DNA of 64,000 bases. It comes from Antennarius striatus. Lineage: Eukaryota; Chordata; Actinopteri; Lophiiformes; Antennariidae. The notes under the pieces are model-generated. The model had not been told where the DNA came from and ran no database searches. It saw only the letters and a program-made list of their open reading frames with translations. The stretch lies in assembly GCF_040054535.1 (NCBI RefSeq), contig NC_090785.1, positions 5,141,501 through 5,205,500 on the forward strand, given 5' to 3'. The translations under genes were made by a program, and so were the position numbers. Shown one piece after another: positions 1-9,905 of this stretch (the stretch's first letter is position 1; each line of letters starts with the position of its first letter).

Positions 1-287
1 TCTCCAAGAAATGGGTTATTTTACGATTTTTACTTTTTTAACAATAAGGGGGTGGAATATTATGTTTGTAATTACTAGAGTAGTTGTTATTGGAGTATAA
101 TGCAGTTAATAATCAAGGAAGAATGCAATTCTTGTCATGCTCTGTTAGTAGATCATGTCAAACATAATGGATTTCCTTTTACTTTTGGATCTTGCTTTGT
201 AGATTTGTTGTTTGGATAAGTGTTTTTGGCTTTGTTTTTCTTTTTTTTCATTGTGAAATAAAGGTAATTTATAAAAAATTCATCTTC

Positions 288-400
288 TTTTCCTTTCAGC
301 TTTTCCCTTCAGGGGTCGCCACAGCAAATCAGTTGCCTCCATCTAACCCTGTCTTCTGCATCCTCTTCTCTCACACCAACTACCTTCATGTCCTCTTTCA
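288..400 (-). mobile_element. RTE-type LINE 3'-end fragment
   Basis: Read on the minus strand, this is the very end of a fish RTE-like LINE: the last codons of the reverse-transcriptase ORF, followed by the short tail with the CGACCCCTGAAGGGAAAAGC-type text. The same family appears in the opposite orientation at 18,960-19,300, and the two copies match closely across this segment. Only the 3' tip is present, as expected of a 5'-truncated insertion. The assignment to the RTE clade (Rex3-like) is from memory of fish repeats and is not proven. Confidence 0.6.
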
Positions 401-1299
401 CGAACACACTTTCCTCCTTTCCTTCTTCGACCAACAGCAGTCCAATTTCCATTGGCACTGTAGGTCAACAGCACCAATGGCGGTCGTTGTTAATTATTTG
501 TTCTGCTAACATTTTCCTTCATGTTTTCTGTTTTTACTCACAGCACAGACAACACAAAGATGGGAAACTTAATGCTTGAACTTATTTTACTTATCGTTTT
601 TACGTTCTAACATCCTTACCATTGGAATCTTTTCAAAGCTTGGCTTGACCTTATGTAACTTACTGGACCAATTTTCATCAACATTGTTGATGAAAGAAGG
701 ACAAATCAGGTAAATGCGTGTAGGACTGCTTGCCATTTGTGATTTGATTTGATATGATTTCAAACACACGAAGGTTAAAGTTTTCCGTCATTTTTACTCA
801 AGGCTACATTCATAAACATGAAAAGTTTCCTTATTGATTTCTAGAAAATTCAGAATTTTCAATGATTGCTAGTATGCAGTCCATAAAGTGAATCTATTGC
901 CATTGTTTTAAATGGTAACTTTCAACTATTGTATGTGCACATAAGCCGACATTAAAGCCATTTGGCATCACAATAATTGTAGTGGCACAATCATCTGAGT
1001 ACCCTGATATTTGGGGAGAAATTGCTGGAACATTCCTTTTCACTTCCTGATCTTGCTTTGTTCTCTTATTCAAAGTTACTAAGGATTTTTTGCTTCTCTT
1101 TTCTTACACCAGTGTTGAGACTCCTGCATTTCAGGGGTCAGACTCCTGTATTTTCCCTTCAAGGTACTCATCATCAGTTTTTACTCAACATCTAGGTCCT
1201 GACTCTCCTTAATCACACCTTGACATTGCTCCCAATGGTAATTTGTTTGGGTAAATTGAAGGCTCCCTTGCTCTGATGTTATAGTGTTCTGAGCTTTCT
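401..1299. other. Intergenic, no gene seen
   Basis: AT-rich sequence with only short chance ORFs. No splice-supported exon, RNA gene or recognisable repeat was found, apart from possible degraded repeat text up to about 500. Confidence 0.5.
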
Positions 1300-2440
1300 T
1301 GTCAAACAAGTTTGGACACACCTTCCCATTTCATGGTCTTGTTTTATTTTCATGGCTTTCCATTGTAGATTCTGACAGAAGACAGAAAGCCTATGTACAA
1401 ACAGATTTGGAATTATTTAGTTAACAAAAAAAAAAAGTGAAATGGCTCAAAACATAATTTATATACTACATTCTTCAAAGTTGTTTAGTGTGTTTAGGTC
1501 AGGTGACTGTAATGTCTAGGCCATCTGATGGGCACTCCATTACTGTCATTAGTCAAATAGCCCTTTCGAAAGAGAAAATATGATGTTGAACTTGGGCCTA
1601 TGTTATTTTGATTCCTTGTGGCGGCTCGCTCGGCGACCATTTTGACTTAAAATATTATTGTCATTTTTATATTGTTACTATTATTCTCCCCACCGTTTCT
1701 AAAGTGAGAGATCGTTAGGCCCATTATTGCACAATGTATTCTGTGTTAACAGGAGCCTATATTATTAAACTTGATACCTATATGGCTATAAAGACTATGC
1801 CTTTTCTTTCTTTTTTTTCCATGTTTCGGGCATTGGGGGTGCGTCAGCTAAGTCGGGAGGTAGAAGTGGGTGCGCGGACTAAAAAGTTTGGGAACTTAGG
1901 TGTGATGGTGTAGGGCCTACACCACCACGCTTCATGGTGTGGGAGCCATGCATGTATAGACTATCCATTCAACTTTCCTCATGGATTCAAAGATCTCAGA
2001 TTTGGACTTATCAGTCCAAAGTTTAGATTTCCATTGGTTTCTTAGGAGCAATTTGATCACTCAGGCCTGATTCCTGCAGTCTCTTCTGAACAGTTGATGT
2101 AGAGATGTGTCTGCTACAAGAAATTATTCAGGCTCTAATTTGAGGTGCTCTTAATCTGATTTCTGAGGTGGTGACTTGGATTAATTTATCCTTAGCAGCA
2201 GAGATTAGACTTGGTGTACCTCATGTGAGCCAGTATCATCGTAGACCTTAATGTGTCTCGCAACTGCTCCTGAGGATAGATTCTAAAGTTTGCAATTTTC
2301 TGCACTGACTGACCTTTTGTTATAAAGTGTTAATTAGTTGTTTTTTTCTCTTTATTTAGCTGATTCATTCTTGCCATAAAACTAATTTTTACAGTTGTTA
2401 AAATTTATTGCAGTGTACAAATAAATTCTTTAAAAATCCC
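1300..2440 (-). mobile_element. Decayed Tc1/mariner DNA transposon
   Basis: The left end carries the common fish Tc1 text AAGTTTGGACACACCTTC (1307-1324). The transposase start, reading MARMNQL, lies on the minus strand with its ATG at 2375-2377. Between them the plus strand matches the antisense of Tc1 transposase at about 1500-1567 and again at 1900-2377, interrupted by many stops. The segment at about 1570-1900 does not resemble Tc1 and looks inserted or replaced. No intact transposase remains. Confidence 0.75.
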
Positions 2441-4260
2441 ACAATGTGATTTCCTTTTTTTACTCATTTTGTGTCATAGTTTAAATGTATCTGTGATTGT
2501 AATTATAGGCCTCTCATCTTTCTAAGTAGGAGAAAATACTTATTTCAATACTTTTATGCCTCACAAAAACATAGCTTCACCTTTGATTAAGCTGCTTCCT
2601 CATTTGTTTTTTACCTGTTCAAAGCTAATGGAATATGAACAAATGTGGTCGGTGAGCGCAAGCTGTGTCTCATGTTGCAAGTGCACATGCTCATTTCCAC
2701 AAATGCCATTGCTACGTAAGCCAATCATTGTCATTCTCTGTTGTCAGTCATTTCTTGGCAAGGTTTTGTCTGGCAGAAATACACACCAGCAAAGCCAATG
2801 ATAACTCCCACAGCTAACAGACAACTCTGCATGGGTGAAGCATGACTGGTCCATAGATAGCCCTCACTCCATCTGTGAGTGTGAGTCTGCAAGCTTTATG
2901 TGTGAGCAATATGCATACTGGTTTCATGATCAGTGTTCTGCTTTTCAAAAGACACAAATGAAACCTGAAAAGGTACATGCAAGAACATGTATGTATGGGA
3001 CCATGTGGATGTGCAGTATGTCCAGCAACTCATCTGGACTTTGATACTGCACAGTGTTTTTCAAACCATAAGCTACAAAACCTACCAAAAGAATGAAACT
3101 CCTAAAATAGCTCCAGATGAGGTCTGTAACTTGGAATGTTTTTTTTAACAGTTCCATTTGAGCTTGACGTCACTGTGGATCATATTTGGACACCCCTCTT
3201 GCTTGAGTTATATTACCACATTACTTTTCATGTAGGAATACATCATCTCTCCTGCCCAAAAGACATAAACAGGCTGTTCATTTTTCTGACACGCAACAAA
3301 TATTCTCTGTGTGCAGGCAGCACATGTTTCAAATTAAAGCTACAAGACATGCAAAATCACTATGTATCACATTACAACGTAACTGAATTCTTTTGAGTGT
3401 GTTGTAAGTAGAACTGCTGCATATTGAAACCATGTGCTGGCTTTTCCTTTGGTCGTAATGTCATGCCGCTGAACATACACCAGTTCCAGGTCAATGGAGA
3501 ACAAAACACATATGAAATTAGATTGTGTTTAAATTTCTCTTGTGTTTAGGGGCAACTAGAAATGACCAAGGTCTTCCCCACCAAACACTGCCGCCACTGC
3601 AAAGACATGTACAATGACGATACAAAGATATAAAATGAGTACAGATGAAAAACATCCACAAAATATTACCAGATACAAAGAGGCATAAAAAGGCCACATA
3701 GCATCAAAATAGCATCAAAATAATGGCTAATGTGGGTCTCTTGTGTTTGCTGAGGGGCCTTCTACATGCCTATGTCCCAGGCCCAACATTGCATCATAAT
3801 ATCAAATTATCTACAGCATTTCAAGTAAGAGGTTGCAGTGAAAAGCTACAGTATTCAAAAAAAAGAAAAAAAGAAAAATAGGTTAAAGTCCAAATAAAGA
3901 CAGGATTTTTTTCATAAAGCTCCAGTTACTACTCACCATCTACACTCCTCCAAGCCAAACTGTATTGTTTTCTATAAGGTTTTTCTTATTTTCAGCACTG
4001 CATAAATGGATCTCATATTCCCAAATGTCAACCCAAGAAAATAGAAAACAGGTGGTCAGTGTGCATGCTGCGTAAAAGAAAAACTACATACAATCCCGGT
4101 GTCCGAGGAGAGAAATTTCCATCTGCCTTCTGCCAAGTTCATTGAATTAAGACAGGAAAATCAATTGGCAGTTTCGTGATTGACCAAATTCCTTCGCCCA
4201 CAAGTCTGGAAAACCACTGACCTGCACAGCTGAGGTATTACTTATCTGGACAATGGTAAT
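2441..4260. other. Intergenic, no gene seen
   Basis: Only short unsupported ORFs were found on both strands. No splice-flanked exon or recognisable repeat was identified. Confidence 0.45.
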
Positions 4261-4382
4261 GCAACATTTCACTAACTGAAACATGGACATTATATTTGAA
4301 GTCCTTTCTGAGCAGCAGTTTGCAATATTTCACTAACTAAAACATGGACATGACATTTTATGTCCCTTCTGAGCAGCAGTTT
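4261..4382. repeat. Two-copy tandem duplication, 61-bp unit
   Basis: Unit 1 (4261-4321) and unit 2 (4322-4382) both start GCAA(C/T)ATTTCACTAACT and end TCTGAGCAGCAGTTT. They are head to tail, with moderate divergence in the middle. This is a local duplication; no coding role is visible. Confidence 0.85.
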
Positions 4383-4563
4383 GTTTTTCTTCTGAGTAAT
4401 AAATCTATTTCTGTGTTAGCATCTGAATTAGACAGTAAACATCTTCTTATCCACTTCTCCCACTTTTGCAGTTCATGGGGGTTGCTGGATCCTATCCCTG
4501 CTGACTTAGATCTGATCGCAATGCCGGTGAACAGCAAAGAAACATGAAAGACAAAAACCACTC

Positions 4564-4775
4564 ACACAAACACACACACACACACCTACTGATAATTTGG
4601 AACCGACCAATTCACCCGAAAGGCATGTTTTTTAAGGTAGAAGGAAGCTGGAGAACCTGGAGAGGACAATCCAGACACGGGGAGGACACGTAAACACCAC
4701 ACAGGAACAGGACTCAAACCGGAACCATTGTGAGACGACAGCACTAACCACTATGCCACCATGTCACCCACAGTA
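4564..4775. repeat. Dispersed teleost repeat, copy 1
   Basis: This segment has the series of short phrases seen in a widespread fish repeat: an 'aatttggaa' block, 'ggagaacctggagaggac', 'cacggggaggacacgtaaac', and a terminal block 'gcactaaccactatgccacc'. Related copies occur at 17,670-17,822 and 42,135-42,425 in this window. I cannot name the family with certainty; it could be a non-autonomous DNA element or a LINE tail. Confidence 0.6.
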
Positions 4776-5879
4776 AAACATCCATCCATCCATCTTCAAC
4801 TGCTTATGTCAATACTTTCTTGACACTTCTTCAAGTTCTTCAGTAGGGACCCTGAGGTATTCTCAGGTCAGCTTTGACACATGTCCTACCTCCTGGTAGG
4901 ACATGCCCGAAGCACCTCTGCAGGGAGGGGGAGGCAAAGGGCCCCAAACCTCAAACTCCCGAAACACTCCCCACAAGATACCAAGGGACACAGTCAAATA
5001 CATTTTCCAAATCCACAAAGCACATATGGAGCGGTTGGGCAAACTTCCACGTACTCTCAAGCACTTGATGGAGAGTGTAGATCTGGTTCAGTGTTCCATG
5101 ACTGGGACAAAAACCGCATTGTTCCTCCTGAATCCGTGGTTCAAATTTAGGTTGAGGAGTGTGATCTCCCTGTAGTTGGAACACACTCTCTGGGCCCCCT
5201 ATTTGAACCACCCTGATCTGCCAATCTAGAGGCACTGTCCCCAACACATGCAATGTTACAGAGACATGTCAAACAAGACAATCCCTGCACTTCCAGAGAC
5301 TTGAGGTATTCATGGCGAATCTCATCTGCCCCTGGTGCCGTGCCATCAAGGAGTTTGGCAACCACTTTGGTGACTTCAGCTTGGGTGATGGACAAGTTCA
5401 CTTCTGAGACCTCAGCATCTGCTTTCTCTGTGTAAGACATGGTAGCAGGATTGAGGAGAAGTATTCAACAATAAAGTCGATCATCAATCTCCGGTCTAGG
5501 GTGTCCTGGTGCCATGTGCACTTCTGCACATACCTGTGCTCGAACAAGGTGTTCGTTATGGACAAACTGTGACTAGTCCAGAAATGCAATAAAAGAACAC
5601 CACTGGTGTTCAGATTGGGGAGGCCATTCATCCTAATCACCCCTTTCCAGGTCTCACTGTGATTGCCCATGTGAGCGCTGAAACCCCCAAGAAGAACAAT
5701 GGAGTCCCAGACAGAGCACTATTAAGTACCCTTCCCAGGGACTCCAAGAAGGCCAGGTATTCCACATTGCCAATTGGCCCATAGGCCGAAACAACAGTGA
5801 GACTCCTGTCCAGGGATTGGGTCGTTGAGCTCCATGCTGTTGACTTCCTCCGAATCTACACTGCACCCATCCTCTAGGG
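4776..5879 (-). mobile_element. LINE (jockey/L2-like) ORF2 fragment, broken
   Basis: On the minus strand from about 5,879 down, the frames read an endonuclease-like tail ([17 protein letters not shown], then [12 protein letters not shown] and [11 protein letters not shown]), then the reverse-transcriptase start (LLDGTAPGADEIRHEYLKSL), then RIQEEQCGFCPSHGTLNQ and FAQPLHMCFVDLENVFDCVP. The last part ends near an LGHL/EELEEV-like C-terminus and a (GATG)n tail at 4,778-4,792. The reading moves between all three frames, and the RT palm and thumb regions are missing, so the copy is dead. A hAT element interrupts it at 5,880; the LINE continues at 6,629-6,662. Confidence 0.75.
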
Positions 5880-6620
5880 CAGTGGTCCCCAACCCCCGGG
5901 CCGCGGACCGGTACCGGTCCGCTCAGAAAGAAGAACTTATTTACATTACTTCCGTTTTATTTATTTCGGAAAAACGTTAAATTTGAAAAGTGGACGTCTG
6001 TGTGGAATGACGCACTGACAACTTCATGCATCTGTCCCGCTTGATGGGTCTCGGTCACGTGACAGGTTATCAACACACACACAATGAAGTGCCCATAAAC
6101 GCACCAGTGTTCTGGATTAAAGTCAAGGCAGATTATCCTGAGATCGCCCAAAAAGTATCGAAAACACTGCTTCCATTTCCAACCTCCTGTCTTTGTGAAG
6201 CGATTTTCTGCTGTGACCGAAAACCAAACCAAACTGCGGAATAGACCAGACATATGGTACACACTTCAGGTGTCATTGTCTCCCGTTACCCCTAGATCAG
6301 CGGTCCCCATCCACTAATTCTCATTATTGTAATTACTATTATTTGATTGACTTATTCACCTTTCTATTGGAAATGATCAATATTTCTTCTTATTTCGTTG
6401 ACAGAGATGAAATAGAGATATTGATTATAAATTCATGAAAAAAAGTTTGTTTATTGTCTGCTGATGTCTGCATTTTACATAAAACCACTGCAGACGATTC
6501 ATTATTAGACTACAGCTGTCCTGGCGTCATTAACGATTATCGAGCAAATGAAGACCGGTCCGTGAAAATATTGTCTTAGATGAAACCGGTCCGTGGCGCA
6601 AAAAAGGTTGGGGACCGCTG
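5880..6620 (+). mobile_element. Non-autonomous hAT transposon inserted in the LINE
   Basis: The terminal inverted repeats are CAGTGGTCCCCAAC at 5880-5893 and GTTGGGGACCGCTG at 6607-6620, with one mismatch when paired. An identical 8-bp target duplication, CTCTAGGG, lies at 5872-5879 and 6621-6628, as expected for hAT. Inside, about 6026-6300 on the plus strand retains the C-terminal hAT dimerisation text (FWIKVKADYPEIAQKVSKTL, LLPFPTSCLCEA, then KLRNRPDIWYTL), in more than one frame. The rest of the transposase is absent, so the copy depends on an outside source. A terminus-like block also sits internally at 6298-6312. Confidence 0.85.
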
Positions 6621-6628
6621 CTCTAGGG

Positions 6629-6662
6629 TTCCCTCGGCAGGTGGTGAGTCCACCGGAGGTGA
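6629..6662 (-). mobile_element. Continuation of the interrupted LINE
   Basis: After the second CTCTAGGG the text 'ttccctcggcaggtggtg' continues the LINE endonuclease region interrupted at 5,879. This is what shows that the hAT element entered an existing LINE copy. Confidence 0.55.
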
Positions 6663-7590
6663 CAAATTCCAAGTAGACAGACAAGATGTTTGCATAAAAA
6701 GCTGAAAAAATAGTTTTTCCTATTTTTACAATAAATCTTAGGAAAAAGAAGTGACTAAAAATGTCAAAATAAAAAGTAATACCAAACAGAACAATGATAA
6801 TGACCTGGAAATGCACAAATAGAATGCATGTCTCAGTCACAGTTACTGCTATCAATTTCACAACAGACTTGAAACACTGATTTCTACTGTGCCTGTTATC
6901 CATCAGAAGTTTTGATCTTGCCTGTTTGTCTTTAAAAACTGAAATTCAAAATCAAACAGACAACTTTAGTCAGATACCTTTAACTGAAGATCTTGGTCAT
7001 GCAGCTTGTCAGAAGCATGAACGCAAAATTTTTCTCATGCAACATTTGTGCATGATCTTTGGCATCACAGAATCCCTTGATTCCCTACATTCCCTTTGAA
7101 GAGGTTAAATATACAGCATCCTTCAAACTTCCAGATCTCTCACCAATGATCCCGAGCAGCTTTCCAGTTTCTATCACATCTGTCAAGGTTCTCAGATGCT
7201 CCATTGCTGTTCAGTTCCCCAAAAAGGACAAATTTGAAGATTAAAAGTCCCCAAAAAACAAGTGAATAGAGAAAATGGGTTGTGGGCGTTAATATACAGT
7301 AGTTGTGTAATACTGTGCAGTTTGCCATAAGTCAGTGAAATGTCATCAACTTCTTACCCTGTGATCAATATCTATTTCAAAAGGCTACAAACCTTGTCTT
7401 CTCATTGCTTTCATCTACCTGAACTTTCAGTGGAAAAATTAAAATTGGGTTTCAATAGGAAAGGTAAGAGTACACTCTTATCAAGCATGGTATTTTGCAG
7501 ATAAACAGCTGGGCTTTTTTTTTTTCCAGTTTAGAACTAAATGGAACTTCTGTCTTTTCTTGATGAGTATGTCACACACCTGTATTACGA
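6663..7590. other. Intergenic, no gene seen
   Basis: AT-rich sequence with one 132-codon minus-strand ORF crossing 6,505-6,903, partly inside the hAT copy. That ORF has no domain or splice support. Confidence 0.45.
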
Positions 7591-7639
7591 TATGTCCACT
7601 AACAGATTTTTTACTGGGACAAAATACAAAATGACTTTG

Positions 7640-7938
7640 TTCATGCTATTTCAGAAGTGATTTGAGAATATATCAAAACAGAAATCAAAAATTTGTTTTT
7701 TGTCATAATGTTGGATGAAACAACAGATGTGGGTAGCACTGACCAGGTCAATCTTGTCTTGCGCTATGTAATGGAATTAATGTCTTATGCAATGTGTGTA
7801 TATAATGTGGCACACTTGCGCAGCTGTGTTGTTGTAGTGGAAGTGCACAAAAGACTTGTTTCATTACATCACTGTCACTGTTGGAAATATTCCATGTTAT
7901 ACATGACTGAGGTGATACAACATCTAGAAGTGTGTTAA
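7640..7938 (+). pseudogene. Decayed hAT-like/DUF4371 transposase fragment
   Basis: The plus strand reads ISEVI, a stop, then EIKNLFFVIMLDETTDVGS and DQVNLVLRYV. The D-E-(S/T)-T-D-V block followed by LVLRYV is characteristic of the catalytic region of domesticated and transposable hAT-like (DUF4371, ZMYM-type) proteins. Only this short core is recognisable, and the frame is lost soon after. It lies directly against the Tigger-like element starting at 7,941. It is most likely a transposon fossil. Confidence 0.55.
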
Positions 7939-7940
7939 TG

Positions 7941-8737
7941 TACAGTAAACCCTTGCGCATTCGCGCTTCAAGATGCCCGACTTCCCCTCATCAATTTTTC
8001 GTAGGTAGTCACATGATACCGTATGCGGAATCTATTGGCTGACAGCATTTTTTAATTTTTTTGGGGCTGCAGTGGCTCAGTGGTAAAGCAGGCGGTAGAG
8101 CGGGTCGTCCTATGATTTCAAGATCGGCGGTTCGATTCCCGCTCCTGCCCAAAAAATACCCGGAGGTGAGCTGACAGTGGGAGATGTCAGCTCACCTCTG
8201 GAGCACTGCCGAGGCGCCCTTGAGCAAGGTGCCGTCCCCTTTACAAATTGCTCATTTAAGGCGCACCAAGATGGAGCTGCCTGCCACTCTACCTCCCTTG
8301 CATGCCTACAGGCCCCCTTGTGTATGTGTGTGTGTGCTACAGGGGCCTGTACACACTAATATATACAGTATATACATTTGTTTGAATCATTAGCTAGAGT
8401 GTGCATTCTTAATTTCCCTTCGGGGATCAAAAACAGTATATTAAATAAAATTAAATTTAAAAATGCGGAAGTGCGCTGTGTTCCAAGACTCATGGAACGC
8501 AGCCCACTTCTGTGTATTTGAGAAACACTTAAAAGCGCTTTAAACAATCGGTAATAGTGTGGGAAAAGGTAAAACAGTTATAAAGTGGTTTAATATCAGT
8601 ATGGGACGGTTCATAAACGCTTAAATTACCGTAAATAATAAAATAAATCATATCGCATAATAAAAAATATCACAGAATTTCGTTATTTGCTGGTGGTCCT
8701 GGAACGCATTTACCATGAGTAACAAGGGATCACTGTA
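7941..8737. mobile_element. Tigger-like (TcMar) element hosting a SINE
   Basis: The left end reads TACAGTAAACCCTTG (7941-7955). The right end, reversed, reads TACAGTGATCCCTTG (8723-8737); 13 of 15 bases agree. The TA at both ends fits TA target duplication. The right arm also carries the 'ggttcca'-like and 'cgttatttgctggtgg' text of Tigger/pogo ends. No transposase remains. About 390 bp of the interior is a tRNA-derived SINE (8,063-8,452), leaving a non-autonomous element of roughly 400 bp. Confidence 0.7.
8063..8452 (+). mobile_element. tRNA-derived SINE
   Basis: The head is tRNA-like, with an A-box-like block (TGGCTCAGTGGTA, 8073-8085) and a B box (GGTTCGATTCC, 8129-8139), both internal RNA polymerase III promoter elements. 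The body follows with 'gcactgccgaggcgcccttg', and the tail is 'aatttcccttcggggatca' ending in an AT-rich stretch. It lies inside the Tigger-like element at 7,941-8,737. A fragment of the same family lies on the minus strand at 14,085-14,170. It is not a functional tRNA gene: the acceptor stem does not pair and the body is long. Confidence 0.75.
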
Positions 8738-8786
8738 TTTCTGTGCTTTGTTTCTCCAGCTGTGGTGTTACAACTAAGTGTTATAT

Positions 8787-8819
8787 AGGTGTGTAACTGG
8801 CACTGCCAGTTACACACCT
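8787..8819. repeat. Perfect hairpin, 16-bp arms
   Basis: AGGTGTGTAACTGGCA (8787-8802) and its exact reverse complement (8804-8819) are separated by one base. No transposon end or terminator function is evident. Confidence 0.9.
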
Positions 8820-9439
8820 GCCACTGCCACTGACATAGTTATGTGACATCTTTAAAAGGTGTGGCTGTGGTTCTTTTGTGTGAGTGACAATAAAGAGTAT
8901 GGACTCTCCAAAATTAACTTTCACTTAAGTGAAAAGTATTTAGGTAATTCAATAATCATGTCATGGCAGTCTGTCACATCTGAGGTCCAAAGAAAATAAA
9001 ATCTTTTTTGTTTATTGGATAATAGATATGTTACAGAGGTTAATTTTTGCCAGTAGCATTTGACTAAACTCTCCAGACTCCATTCTGAAGTTAGTTCTCA
9101 TAGTTCAACTCAGGATTCAATGAGGCTGCTTTGCTTTGCATATTTCCTTGGAAACTGCCTTTCTGTCATTAAGCCACTGTTCAGAATTTCCGTAACAGTG
9201 ATTTCATTTTGACCCAGACATTTTGTATGGAAATGTGACTCCTACCTGCTTTGACAAAATGGGTCTATCAGCAGAAAGATTTTGTTTCGAACTCAAAAAA
9301 CAAGACCTGAATTAACATATCAAGGGGCTTAAAGAAATTATTCTAAACATCTTCCCAGTGAACATCTGACAATAGATGTGTCACATCTCGGGTCTAATAG
9401 TTTCTGTTTGTTTTCTTTCTGACTAACATGTCGTGTCAT

Positions 9440-9905
9440 TTCAGATTCTGCCCTCATTTGCGATCAATCTGGTCACCTGCCTTTTTCCACACACCTGCCG
9501 CCACTCCCCAATCTGTGTCCACCTTTCAAATGCCAGCTCAGCCTTCTCTGCCAGATTGTTTAGTGTCCACCCTGACCCTCCAGTGTATGTATCCTGCCTG
9601 ATTTTGACCGCGTTTGAATCCCATTTGCTCTCTTGACCCAGCCTGTTGCTGGGTCAAGAGGTGCACATCATCCATCCAATCTGCCTGCCTTATTTGTTGA
9701 TTTCTCCGTACCTGACCCTCCCTGATTTTGGACTGTGTCGTGTCGCCTGTCGTATATTGGATACCTCTGCATGTTGGACTGATTACTTGGAATATGAACC
9801 CTGCCTGTACAATTAAACCCTTTTTGAGACTTGACCCACCTGCTACTCTGTCATGCTTTTGGGCTCCCCCTGCCAGTTATGTTCGACCCCTGACAGGATG
9901 TCTGG
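9440..9905 (+). mobile_element. Possible LTR-type retroelement remnant
   Basis: This is a pyrimidine-rich run of phrases such as 'cacctgcctttttccacacacc', 'cctgaccctcc', a degenerate polyadenylation signal (AATTAAA, about 9811) and 'tgcttttgggctcc' ending 'cccctgacagg'. It resembles the 3' end of common fish LTR or retro-elements. No coding region, second LTR or target duplication was found, so this is a weak call from text similarity alone. A 13-bp perfect hairpin lies inside it. Confidence 0.35.
9630..9660. repeat. Perfect hairpin, 13-bp arms
   Basis: CTCTTGACCCAGC (9630-9642) and its exact reverse complement (9648-9660) flank a 5-base loop. Confidence 0.9.

Noticed and set aside
4863-5866. 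Several overlapping ORFs on both strands
   Set aside because: The minus-strand ones are broken parts of one LINE; the plus-strand ones are their shadows.
8063-8150. Possible tRNA gene
   Set aside because: A and B boxes are present, but the cloverleaf does not close and the unit continues for 300 bp; it is the head of a SINE.
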